A stretch of 31,063 nucleotides of DNA from a virus, in IMG/VR virus record IMGVR_UViG_3300025930_000026, positions 1 through 31,063 of that record; one strand, 5' to 3'. Under the pieces are notes generated by a model. It was not told where the DNA came from. It worked only from the letters and a program-made list of their open reading frames with translations, and made no database searches. The position numbers and the translations under genes are program-made. Shown here piece after piece: positions 23,210-31,063 of the stretch. The stretch's first letter is position 1. Each line of letters opens with the position of its first letter.

Positions 23210-24156
23210 CCTCCGGGCGAGCGACGGATCCGCCGCTGTCAGGCCAGCCGCCGATGGCGATGATCCCCATCGCCAAGCTGACTGCCGACGGCTGCGTTCC
23301 TGTGGCGGTGCCGGAGGGGCCGTACTGCTGTCCGCCGCCGATGTGCGGCAATGATTTGTGCTGCACGTTCGTGGCGTTCATGAACCTGCTGCCGTCCGGC
23401 CCGCTGTGGGATTACTGGAAGGCGCAGGCGATCAGCTACTTCCAGAGCAACCCGGACGATCCGTCCGAGTGCCCGCTGATCCAAGACCCGAACTGCCCGT
23501 CGCTGGTGCTGCACGCGATCTATACCGTGCTCAAGCTGCGCCACGTCGTGCACGGCGCGCTGTGGCCGGCGCTGCGCGAGAGCAATCCTGCGACAGCGGT
23601 GACGACGCTGGACAACCATCTGGCGCGCCTCCAGTGGGAGGACTGCCACAACCAGCACTGCCGCTCGCTGCTGCTGGGTGAGATCACGCCGTACGAGATC
23701 TGGACCGAATGCGGTCCGGTGTTCTGTCCGCCGAACTTCCCGCCCGAGCTGGAGGCGGCGGTCAAGCGCGGCGTCGCGATTGCACTCACCCGGGCCAACA
23801 TGGGTGTGATCAAGAGCCTGTGCGGCATCAACTGGGTGATCTCGTCGCTCGGCGCGGAGCTGAAGCCGATCTACCCGGATCCGCCGCTGCCGCCGTCGAC
23901 CGACCCGTGCGACCCGTACGGCTGCAACACGCTGCCGTCCTACGAGCTGTGCTATTTTCAGGACTGGCTGGAAGGAGTCGGGTCTGGCGACATCTGCGAA
24001 ACCAACATGCCGCCGCCGCGCGTCCCGGCCTATTGGGACCGCGGCTGTGACAAGCCGGCGGGCTTGCCTGACAGGGTCTGGCCCGCCGTGCTGTCAGCCG
24101 AGTGCATCGTGCGCTCGCTGATGCACTGCCCCGCGAATATCAAGAGGTGCTGCTGA
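23203..24156 (+). CDS. Very Cys-rich protein in the gp48 position
   Basis: 317 residues from a GTG at 23203 that overlaps the J gene by seven bases; ATGs at 23254 and 23260 are alternatives without a good site. In Mu the gene after gp47 is gp48, which links the baseplate to fibres; this protein has the same place and a helical core (WPALRESNPATAVTTLDNHL, LEAAVKRGVAIALTRANM) but no motif I can name with certainty. It has 22 Cys (6.9 percent), including YCCPPPMCGNDLCC near the N-terminus and a final RCC. Many Cys occur with Pro or Asp. It is likely a structural baseplate or fibre-attachment protein. Confidence 0.6.
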   Translation: MLTSGRATDPPLSGQPPMAMIPIAKLTADGCVPVAVPEGPYCCPPPMCGNDLCCTFVAFMNLLPSGPLWDYWKAQAISYFQSNPDDPSECPLIQDPNCPSLVLHAIYTVLKLRHVVHGALWPALRESNPATAVTTLDNHLARLQWEDCHNQHCRSLLLGEITPYEIWTECGPVFCPPNFPPELEAAVKRGVAIALTRANMGVIKSLCGINWVISSLGAELKPIYPDPPLPPSTDPCDPYGCNTLPSYELCYFQDWLEGVGSGDICETNMPPPRVPAYWDRGCDKPAGLPDRVWPAVLSAECIVRSLMHCPANIKRCC

Positions 24157-24545
24157 TGCCCAGTATTTTCCCGGAGATCACGACCGGTGGCGGCGTCGTC
24201 GTTCGCGACATCGCAGGCAACCCAACCAATCCGCCGGACGTGCACAACGCCTACGTTCCGCCCGCGACGTTCGTGGCGTCGTGCGAGATCACCGCGCTGC
24301 CGACGACCTGCGACGCGCGCATCGAGGCCAAGCACATCAACGCGATCGTGTCGGAGCTGCTCGCGCTCGCCGAGTGCTTCGATGCAAACGGCGTGTGGGA
24401 CTGCACCAAGCTGAACAATCTGTGCGCGGCGTTCAACGTCTGGGTCGAGGCCAATCGTCTCTGGTTCGATCAGGTGTCGATCGTCGGCGCCGGCACGCAG
24501 GCAGATCCGCTGCATGTCGTCTCGATTGATTGTGGGAGTTATTGA
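24156..24545 (+). CDS. Small fibre-linked hypothetical protein
   Basis: 129 residues, TGATG overlaps at both ends. The C-terminal IVGAGTQADPLHVVSIDCG resembles the GxGTxxDPLxV motif found in phage fibre and baseplate-attachment proteins. The middle (RIEAKHINAIVSELLALAEC) is helical. Six Cys are present. It precedes the first tail fibre gene and may form the base or connector of the fibres. No family name can be given safely. Confidence 0.58.
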   Translation: MPSIFPEITTGGGVVVRDIAGNPTNPPDVHNAYVPPATFVASCEITALPTTCDARIEAKHINAIVSELLALAECFDANGVWDCTKLNNLCAAFNVWVEANRLWFDQVSIVGAGTQADPLHVVSIDCGSY

Positions 24546-26638
24546 TGGCTCTCGGCCCGCAAAAGGTTCAGGTCCGCCGCACGGCGACGCCGAACAATCC
24601 GCCGGTCGGTCTCGCGCCGGGCGAGCTGTCGGTCGAGATGGCCGATCCGATCCGGCTCTGGGTCGGCGTTCCGCCCGAGATTCATCCCGATCAGCGTCGC
24701 ATGCTGTCGGTGCCGCAGATCGTCACTGGCGATGCGCCACCCGTGCCGGAATACAATCAGCTCTGGTGGGAGAGCGACACCGGTATTCTCTGGCTCTGGT
24801 ATTTCGACGGCGACACTTCACAGTGGGTGCAGGTCTCGTCGAGCGGCGGGCTGGTCGGCGAGATCCCCGGCACCGGCGGGCCGGGCGCGGCGGGCGGCAT
24901 CACGTTCACGCCCGGCGGCAACCTGCAAGCGGATGATGTTCAAGAAGCGTTGATGGAGCTGGACACCGAGAAGGTGGCCAAGGCCGGCGACGCGATGACC
25001 GGCTTCCTGTTCCTGCCCGGCGATCCGACCAACGCGCTGCACGCGGCGACCAAGCAATACGTCGACGCGCGCGTCGGCGGCATCACCGAAGCGCCGACGG
25101 ACGGGCAGACCTATGGACGCAGCAACGCCACATGGCTCGCGATCGGAACTGGTGGCGGCGGTGCTTCCGACGCGCTCAACGTCACGTTCACGCCGACAGG
25201 CGGCATAGCGGCGACCGACGTGCAGGCGGCCATCTCGGAAGTCGACGCCGAGAAGGTAGCCAAGGCCGGCGACACGATGACCGGCAACCTGTCGATCGTG
25301 AAGGCCGGGCCGAAAGTTGTGCTCGACCGCAGCGACCTTGGACAAGGCGCTACCATCGAGTCGCGCTCGCAGGGTGGCCTGCGCTGGATGCTTGAGCTTG
25401 GGTGGGACAGCGAAACCGGCGTTCCGCTGATCGGCTCGAATTTCCGCATCCGCCGTATGGACAACGCCGGCGGCAATCTTGGCGCCGTGCTCGAAATCAG
25501 TCGCCAGACCGGGCTGGGCATCGTGTTCGGCAATCCAACGGCTCCCCTCGGCATTGCGACGAAGCAGTATGTCGACGCCAGCGTGGCTGATGCCGCGGCG
25601 AACAGCGGCATGCAGCTCAACGGCGCCTTCGAAGTGTCACAGGAGCGCGGCGCGGCGAGTGTGGCGCTGACGCCGGCCGGCGTGAATGTCTGCGACGTGT
25701 TCCGCGCCGGGTGCGGCACCGGGTGGACGATCTCCGCATCACAGGGCGCCGGTGCGATCGGTCAGGCCAACCTCAAAAACTTCCTGCTGCTGACGGCCAG
25801 CAACACTGTTGCGGTGGCTGCCGGCGACATCAACCACGTCTATACCGTGATCGAGGGCTCGCGGGTGGCGCGCCTGATGCTGGGCACGGCGCAGGCGCGG
25901 CCGTTCACCATTGCGTTCTGGGTCATGGCGAACATGCCGGGCACGTACAGCGTGTCGATCCGCAACGGCGATGCGACGCGATCGTATATCGCGAACTACA
26001 CCATCAATGCGGCGCTGACGCTGGAGTACAAGGTGATCACGATCCCCGGCGATACGGCGGGGACGTGGAACAAGGACACCGGCGCAGGTCTTAATATCCT
26101 GTTCCCGTTTACTTGCGGCACGCAATTCCGAACGCCGACTGCGAATGCGTGGCTGGCCGGCAATTTCATCGCGTCGGACGCGGCGACCGGGAACGCCTTC
26201 TCGGCGGCCAACAACAGCGTCTGGCTGGCGAACATCATGGTGCTGCCGGGCATCTACGCGCCGCCTTCCACCACGCAGATCATCGCGGCGCGCTCGGTCG
26301 ATACGGAGCTGCCGTTGGTGAAGCGGCTGTACGAGGTCGGCGGTGCCGGTTGGGTCGGCGCGTTCAGTTCCCAGACTGCTATTCAGGTTAACGGGCGCTA
26401 CGTGACCAAGCGCGCACTGCCGACGTTGTCGATACTGCCGACTGGAGACTACTACATCGAGCAAACGAACATCGGCAATGCGAGCGGGACCAATGCCTCG
26501 CTCGTGATCGTCAATTCCAATCTCGGACTCAACGGAGCGCGGGTGTCGTTGTCCCACGCGGCGACATCGGCAGTGCCGACATATGGCGACGTCGGTGCTT
26601 TGCTGTCCGACAGTCTGGTGTTTAGCGCGAGGTTATGA
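24545..26638 (+). CDS. Tail fibre protein 1, with C-terminal carbohydrate-binding-like domain
   Basis: 697 residues. The first 110 (ALGPQKVQVRRTATPNNPPV onward, including LSVPQIVTGDAPPVPEYNQL and WESDTGILWLWY) form an attachment domain nearly repeated in the fibre at 27036. Then come two modules with VQEALMELDTEKVAKAGDAM and VAKAGDTMTG, each ending ATKQYVDA, typical of fibre shafts. The C-terminal 330 residues (LNGAFEVSQERGAA, AFWVMANMPGTYSVSIRNGD, VITIPGDTAGTW) form a beta-sandwich found in many alphaproteobacterial phages and prophages, probably binding host surface sugar. It starts by a TGATG overlap. Confidence 0.85.
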   Translation: MALGPQKVQVRRTATPNNPPVGLAPGELSVEMADPIRLWVGVPPEIHPDQRRMLSVPQIVTGDAPPVPEYNQLWWESDTGILWLWYFDGDTSQWVQVSSSGGLVGEIPGTGGPGAAGGITFTPGGNLQADDVQEALMELDTEKVAKAGDAMTGFLFLPGDPTNALHAATKQYVDARVGGITEAPTDGQTYGRSNATWLAIGTGGGGASDALNVTFTPTGGIAATDVQAAISEVDAEKVAKAGDTMTGNLSIVKAGPKVVLDRSDLGQGATIESRSQGGLRWMLELGWDSETGVPLIGSNFRIRRMDNAGGNLGAVLEISRQTGLGIVFGNPTAPLGIATKQYVDASVADAAANSGMQLNGAFEVSQERGAASVALTPAGVNVCDVFRAGCGTGWTISASQGAGAIGQANLKNFLLLTASNTVAVAAGDINHVYTVIEGSRVARLMLGTAQARPFTIAFWVMANMPGTYSVSIRNGDATRSYIANYTINAALTLEYKVITIPGDTAGTWNKDTGAGLNILFPFTCGTQFRTPTANAWLAGNFIASDAATGNAFSAANNSVWLANIMVLPGIYAPPSTTQIIAARSVDTELPLVKRLYEVGGAGWVGAFSSQTAIQVNGRYVTKRALPTLSILPTGDYYIEQTNIGNASGTNASLVIVNSNLGLNGARVSLSHAATSAVPTYGDVGALLSDSLVFSARL

Positions 26639-27866
26639 TGGCGGATTACAGGCTCACCGCAAACGACGTTGTTGTCCGCACCGCGGACAATGCGTTCATC
26701 CCGAACGATCTCGGCAATGTCGATCGGATCGAATACGAAGAGTGGCGCGCAGCCGGCGGGCTGCCGGACGTGTACGTGCACGTTCCGTTCGAGCCGCCAC
26801 CGTCACCGGATATGCTGGAGGCGCTGCGCGCCAACAAGCGGCTTGACGACGGCGTGGTCGCGGCGCTCAACATCGCGATACAGGTGCGGCGGTCGATGCA
26901 CACGATCCCGAAAGAGTTCTCGCCGGAAAGCTTTTCCAAGATCAAGCTCCAGCTCGACATCCTCACCGATGCGTTCGTTTCGTTGATCGCCGCGCAGGCA
27001 CACAAGAACGGCAACGGCAACGGTAAGCCAAGCTGATGGCTCTCGGTCCGCAAAAAGTCCAGATCAGGCGCACGGCGACACCGGACAACCCGCCCGTCGG
27101 GCTCTCCCCCGGAGAGCTGTCGGTCGAGATGTCGGATCCGGTGCGGCTGTGGGTCGGCGTCCCGCCGGAGGTCCACCCCGACGAGCGCCGCCTGCTGTCG
27201 GTGCCGCAGATCGTCGTCGGCGACGCGCCGCCGGTGCCGGAGCCGAACCAGCTCTGGTGGGAGAGCGACAGCGGCGTGCTGTGGCTCTGGTACGACGACG
27301 GCACCTCGTCGCAGTGGGTGCAGATCTCGTCGAGCGGCGGGCTGCCGGAAGACGTCTCGCCGCCGGCATCGGGGATCGACTTCACGCCGGGCGGCAGCCT
27401 GTCGGCCGACGACGTGCAGGAAGCCTTGCTGGAGCTGGACGCCGAGAAGGTGGCCAAGGCCGGCGATGCGATGACCGGGCTGCTGGTGCTGTCCGGCGAC
27501 CCGATAAACGCCACCCACGCGGCGACCAAGCAGTATGTCGACGATGGCGACCTCGCCAATGTCGCGCAGCTCAACGGCAAGGTCTCGAAGGCCGGCGACA
27601 CGATGACCGGCCCGCTGTTCTTGATCGGCATGCCGGTCGATCCGCTGGAGGCGGCGACCAAGGCCTATGTCGACAGTCTGGCCGGCAGCGGCTCGGCCGA
27701 CGGCATAACGTTCACGCCGGCCGGCAATATCGTCGCCACCAACGTGCAGGCGGCGATCGTCGAGCTGGACACCGAGAAGGTCGCCAAGGCCGGCGACACC
27801 ATGACCGGTGCACTCTATCTGCCGGCAATCGCTCCGATCTTGCCGGAAGAGGCCGCGAACAAGAGC
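24899..27866 (+). repeat. Repeated fibre shaft modules (GDTMTG / ATKQYVD)
   Basis: Copies of a unit ending in KVAKAGDxMTG followed by ATKQYVD occur in fibres 1 and 2, for example near 24899-25070 and 25183-25300 in fibre 1 and 27379-27540, 27709-27830 in fibre 2. The DNA of the GAGAAGGTGGCCAAGGCCGG kind recurs nearly unchanged. Fibre 3 has one degenerate copy. Such repeats could recombine and swap fibre tips. Confidence 0.65.
26635..27036 (+). CDS. Probable tail fibre assembly-like protein
   Basis: 133 residues; the ATG at 26635 overlaps the fibre 1 stop (ATGA), and a second ATG follows at 26638. The N-terminal LTANDVVVRTADNAFIPNDLGNVDRIEYEEWRAAGG follows the VIRTSDGAxIPxDxxNxDYxEYLAW pattern seen in phage fibre-associated and fibre-assembly proteins. 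The remainder is helical (ALRANKRLDDGVVAALNIAI). It lies between two fibre genes and probably helps the fibre fold or trimerise. It has no Cys. The exact family is not certain. Confidence 0.6.
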   Translation: MMADYRLTANDVVVRTADNAFIPNDLGNVDRIEYEEWRAAGGLPDVYVHVPFEPPPSPDMLEALRANKRLDDGVVAALNIAIQVRRSMHTIPKEFSPESFSKIKLQLDILTDAFVSLIAAQAHKNGNGNGKPS

Positions 27867-29825
27867 TACGTCGACGGGCAGATCGGTGCGGTGAACATCG
27901 GGCTGGCTGGCAAAGTGTCGAAGATTGGCGACACGATGACCGGCGATCTGAAGATTGCAAAAGCCGTTCCCGTCCTTACGCTCGACAGCAGTGACAGCAA
28001 TACTGGCGGATTGATCTATGGCCAAAAGAGCGGCGTGAATAAATGGCTCATTCAATTAGGCAGCACTGCGACTTCTGATCTCTACATCACACGCTATGAC
28101 GATACACAGACAGTTGCTCATGCGCTGGTCATCGACCGTGTGACCGCTCTTGGAACTGTTGCCGGTGATCCGATCGCGCCGCTCGGTATCGCCACCAAGC
28201 AATACGTCGACACTGTCGCTTCGGGCGGCGGCAGCGGCAGCTATCTTCCCCTCACCGGCGGCACGCTGACCGGCACGTTGGTGATCAGCGGGACGCACCC
28301 GACTTTTCAGTTGAACAAGACGGCGGGGGGCGGCGGCTACAATTCGCTCGACGGGCTGGCCAGCGGTCTCCTGCGCTGGAAAATGCTGTTCGGCGACATC
28401 GGCGCAGAGACGGGCGCGAATGCCGGCTCCAATTTTACTCTCGTCAACTACACCGACGCCGGTGCCGAGGTTGGCGGCGGCTACCCGCTCATCATCAACC
28501 GCGCAACCGGCTTGATGACGATAAAGGGAATGGCCAGCGATCTGGTCGTGGGCACGACGGCGCAGGCGAACTCGCCGTTCATCAAGCTCAACTCCAGCAC
28601 GGGCGCTGCGTCGACCATCCAGAAGGTCGCAGGCGATCTGATCATCCGCGCGAAGGATGGACTTCCCGGTATCATCCTCAAGGACACCGGCAACATCGTC
28701 ACGGCGGACGCGACCGCTGCCACGCATGTGCCGACCAAAGGCCAGATGGATGCGGGCGATGCTGCCCGGCTGCCGCTCACTGGCGGGACGATCAGCGGTG
28801 CGTTGACTGTAACCGGTGCGTTCAACGCCGGCAGTGTGACCTCTCCGTACATTACCGCCACTGCTCAAATGCAGGTCTACGGCTGGGGCGGCAATGTCGG
28901 CATGAGCCTGATCTACATGAACAACACGGGCGCTGCCTACTTCCACTATGACGGTGCCAACTATCACCACGCCGGCGGCGGCGGTGTGTTCAACGGTAAT
29001 CTGTCCGCGACTGGCACGATCTCCACGCCCGGGTTGATACAAGGTGGCCAGCTCAGCTGTGTCGCAGGAGGGATCTGGAACTACGGCTACGCCGGCAATC
29101 CCGGTCTCGGCATCATGTACCTCGGCAATTCCGGGGCGCGCTACATCTACTGGGATGGCTCCAACTACAACATGCCGGGTGGCTCGGTTGTCTGCGACAA
29201 CTGCTATTGCCCGAACGGGACCGTGACGACGTACAATGCGACGGTCAACGGCACCGGAACGTTTAACGCCTGCACCGTCAACGGTACTTTTACCAGCAAC
29301 AATCATCAGTTCGCCGCTTTTGGAATGCGCTGCAAAAGTGGAATGTACGCTGGCTACAAGGACAACTGCGTCACCTTCGACTTCGATGGCGCCAATGCCG
29401 GCATCTATATCGACGCCACGTTCCAAGGCAATTTTTATTACAGCGACTACCGCACCAAAAAAGACGTCGCTCCGCTCGCCAGCATGTGGGACACGATAAA
29501 GACGCTGCGGCCGATCTCGTACACGCTTCAAGACTACACGCCGCCGGTCGAGGTGGAGCGTCTCACGCGCGAGGCGCAGGAAGCCGGCGAAGAAGCGAAG
29601 CCGTGGATAACCGGCAACGACAAACCGCAGTGGGGCTTTGTCGCGCATGAGCTTCAGGAGGCGTTGATCCAGAGCGCGGCGACCGGCGTGAAGGATCAGC
29701 CGGACTGCATCCAGTCGCCAAATCCGTTTACGCTGCTCGCGGTGACCGTCAAGGCGTTGCAAGAAGCGGTGACCCGCATCGAGACGCTCGAAGCGGAAGT
29801 TGCGCTGCTCAAGAGTGGAGCCTGA
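27036..29825 (+). CDS. Tail fibre protein 2 with S74 intramolecular chaperone
   Basis: 929 residues, TGATG overlap at its start. The N-terminal 110 residues repeat those of fibre 1. Several shaft modules with KVSKAGDTMTGPL or VAKAGDTMTG and ATKQYVD endings follow, then LPLTGGTLTGTL repeats and a Gly/Asn/Thr-rich beta-helical part (ATVNGTGTFNACTVNGTFTS). The C-terminus from Ser803 (YSDYRTKKDVAPL) is a peptidase S74-type chaperone: Ser803 and Lys808 have the S-x4-K spacing of the autocleaving dyad, followed by TIKTLRPISYTLQDY, WGFVAHELQEAL and a final coiled coil AVTRIETLEAEVALL. After the fibre trimer folds it should cut itself off, releasing about 127 residues. Confidence 0.9.
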   Translation: MALGPQKVQIRRTATPDNPPVGLSPGELSVEMSDPVRLWVGVPPEVHPDERRLLSVPQIVVGDAPPVPEPNQLWWESDSGVLWLWYDDGTSSQWVQISSSGGLPEDVSPPASGIDFTPGGSLSADDVQEALLELDAEKVAKAGDAMTGLLVLSGDPINATHAATKQYVDDGDLANVAQLNGKVSKAGDTMTGPLFLIGMPVDPLEAATKAYVDSLAGSGSADGITFTPAGNIVATNVQAAIVELDTEKVAKAGDTMTGALYLPAIAPILPEEAANKSYVDGQIGAVNIGLAGKVSKIGDTMTGDLKIAKAVPVLTLDSSDSNTGGLIYGQKSGVNKWLIQLGSTATSDLYITRYDDTQTVAHALVIDRVTALGTVAGDPIAPLGIATKQYVDTVASGGGSGSYLPLTGGTLTGTLVISGTHPTFQLNKTAGGGGYNSLDGLASGLLRWKMLFGDIGAETGANAGSNFTLVNYTDAGAEVGGGYPLIINRATGLMTIKGMASDLVVGTTAQANSPFIKLNSSTGAASTIQKVAGDLIIRAKDGLPGIILKDTGNIVTADATAATHVPTKGQMDAGDAARLPLTGGTISGALTVTGAFNAGSVTSPYITATAQMQVYGWGGNVGMSLIYMNNTGAAYFHYDGANYHHAGGGGVFNGNLSATGTISTPGLIQGGQLSCVAGGIWNYGYAGNPGLGIMYLGNSGARYIYWDGSNYNMPGGSVVCDNCYCPNGTVTTYNATVNGTGTFNACTVNGTFTSNNHQFAAFGMRCKSGMYAGYKDNCVTFDFDGANAGIYIDATFQGNFYYSDYRTKKDVAPLASMWDTIKTLRPISYTLQDYTPPVEVERLTREAQEAGEEAKPWITGNDKPQWGFVAHELQEALIQSAATGVKDQPDCIQSPNPFTLLAVTVKALQEAVTRIETLEAEVALLKSGA

Positions 29826-29830
29826 AATCA

Positions 29831-31063
29831 ATGGCGATGAACTTCCCCAACAACCCGCTGCTCGGTCAGGAGTTCACGTCCGGCAACGTGACCTACATCT
29901 GGAACGGATACGGCTGGTCGGTGCAGGGTCTGCCGGACTTCGTCGACGTCGCCGGCGACACGATGACGGGCGACCTCAAGATCAGCAAGAGCATCCCGGC
30001 GCTGATCCTCGACCGCGTAGACCTGAACCCTGCGGTGATCCAAGGCCGCTTCAACAACCTGAACCGCTGGGCGATCGTGCTCGGCAACACCGCTGCGGAG
30101 ACCGGCGCGAACGACGGCTCGCACATGCTGTTCACCCGCTACACCGACGCGGGTGCGGTGATCGACACGCCGATCCTGCTGAACCGCAAGACCGGCCGCG
30201 GCACGCTCTCGCAGAACCCGGTCGACCCGATGGACATCGCCACCAAGGGCTATGTCGACGCGGTGTTCGGCGGCGGCGGCCCGGGCTATCTGCCGCTCAC
30301 CGGCGGCACGCTGACCGGCGCACTCTATCTGCCGACGATGACGGTGAAGGCCGCCGCCGGTACCTACGGCGATGTCAATTTCTCCTACAACAACGTGCAG
30401 CAGTGGCTGGTGCGTGGCGCTGATCCGACTACCGGCAATTTCGAACTGCACCGCTACGGCAATGATGGCGGCTATCTCGGATCGCCATTCTCGATCAACC
30501 GCGCGAACGGCAATACCAGCGTCACACACGCGCTCGCGGTCGGTGGGCAGATGTCGGCTGGCAACGTGTGGTCTACGGTCGGCTATCTCAGCACGTTCTC
30601 GTCCGACAATGCGACGATCACCAATATCACGTCGTACGGCACGGCCAACCTGACCACGGTCAACTGCGGCAACCTGACCTCGTCCGGTACGTTCACGCAG
30701 TACGCCACGGCGAACCTGACTCACGTCAACGTGGGCGGCAATTTCAACGCGGCGGGTTATGCCTCTTTTAATGCTGGTGCGATCTATATCCGCACCACTT
30801 CCATCCATTGCAGTCTGTTTTTTCACGACAACACGGGCGCTGTCGGCACCGAGCTTCTCCAAGCCAACCCTCAAAGCCCCAGCAGCTTCAGCATCCGGCG
30901 CGGTGGCGACCCCGAACGCTCGCTCACGGTCTACGACAGCGGCTCTACGTGGTCGAGTTACGGCTACAACACCTGTGACGGCATCTACGGAGGCCCGCAG
31001 CCGAACTCCTTCAACTTCGCTTGGTCCGGTCAGCTCGGCGGGTGGATCGACAACTCGTTCCTC
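29831..31063 (+). CDS. Tail fibre protein 3, cut by window end
   Basis: At least 411 residues, open to the last base with no stop. It begins MAMNFPNNPLLGQEFTSGNV, then TYIWNGYGW, a short attachment domain of a type common in fibres, different from that of fibres 1 and 2. It carries DVAGDTMTGDLKISKSIPAL, a segment ATKGYVDAVFGGGG, LPLTGGTLTGAL and a beta-helical stretch with DNATITNITSYGTANLTTVN repeats. It starts five bases after fibre 2 ends. Whether it too ends in an S74 domain cannot be seen. Its role is host binding, as for the other two. Confidence 0.85.
   Translation, partial: MAMNFPNNPLLGQEFTSGNVTYIWNGYGWSVQGLPDFVDVAGDTMTGDLKISKSIPALILDRVDLNPAVIQGRFNNLNRWAIVLGNTAAETGANDGSHMLFTRYTDAGAVIDTPILLNRKTGRGTLSQNPVDPMDIATKGYVDAVFGGGGPGYLPLTGGTLTGALYLPTMTVKAAAGTYGDVNFSYNNVQQWLVRGADPTTGNFELHRYGNDGGYLGSPFSINRANGNTSVTHALAVGGQMSAGNVWSTVGYLSTFSSDNATITNITSYGTANLTTVNCGNLTSSGTFTQYATANLTHVNVGGNFNAAGYASFNAGAIYIRTTSIHCSLFFHDNTGAVGTELLQANPQSPSSFSIRRGGDPERSLTVYDSGSTWSSYGYNTCDGIYGGPQPNSFNFAWSGQLGGWIDNSFL

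Noticed and set aside
26646-29831. Two long minus-strand frames (469 and 591 codons)
   Set aside because: Mirrors of the fibre genes; repeat-rich and without motifs or start sites.
1-31063. tRNA genes, CRISPR arrays, insertion sequences, attachment sites and diversity-generating retroelements
   Set aside because: I looked for cloverleaf-like stretches, regular short repeats, transposase or reverse transcriptase motifs and template/variable repeat pairs and saw none; nearly all bases are taken by structural genes.
1-31063. Lysis genes (endolysin, spanin)
   Set aside because: No lysozyme, amidase or lipobox pattern was seen; the two membrane proteins have no clear holin signature.

Overview
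The window is a stretch of the structural (late) region of a tailed bacteriophage or prophage. All recognisable genes lie on the + strand and are packed tightly: I count about ten ATGA four-base and six TGATG one-base stop/start overlaps. The layout is head first, then tail, then fibres. The capsid-side genes belong to the HK97 type (terminase, portal, prohead protease, major capsid protein with an N-terminal coiled-coil region). The tail genes follow the order of phage Mu: a DUF2635-like small protein, sheath, tube, tail chaperone, tape measure, DNA-circularisation protein N, gp44-like hub, gp45-like spike, gp46-like and gp47/J-like baseplate proteins. It is therefore a contractile-tail (myovirus) mosaic. 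High GC, GC-rich third positions, good Shine-Dalgarno sites and the type of tail-fibre domain suggest a host in the Alphaproteobacteria, perhaps Rhizobiales. That host assignment is inference; no host gene is visible.

Region by region. 1-1090: a small helix-turn-helix-like protein and a NusG/RfaH-like protein that could act as a late-gene antiterminator, then a leader of about 160 bases. 1091-5726: small terminase-like protein, a membrane protein, large terminase, two very small proteins, portal and protease. 5742-9651: major capsid protein, two paralogous small proteins likely to decorate the head, two unknown proteins, a 31-residue Cys/Pro-rich peptide, a hairpin resembling a terminator, and a protein with a cadherin-like Ig domain. 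9645-12025: head-tail connector, adaptor, a 25-residue membrane peptide, a gp10-like protein, a small acidic protein and a probable tail terminator. 12064-24156: the Mu-like contractile tail and baseplate, including a likely -1 frameshift in the tail chaperone gene. 24156-31063: a small fibre-linked protein and three tail-fibre genes, the first two with duplicated N-termini, the second ending in an S74 self-cleaving chaperone, and the third running off the window.

The most unusual signal is the distribution of cysteine. Many proteins expected on the virion surface are very rich in Cys (J-like baseplate protein 24 in 410, gp48-position protein 22 in 317, sheath 18 in 505, cadherin-like protein 12 in 232), and four of them end in a C-terminal Cys. 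The 1011-residue tape measure, the tail chaperone and the spike-like protein contain none. This suggests a virion held together by disulfides or metal. Other points of interest are the NusG-like gene, the frameshift, two strong RNA hairpins between genes (7643-7668 and 14343-14368), and several very small genes. I see no lysis, replication, integration, tRNA or CRISPR feature in the window.
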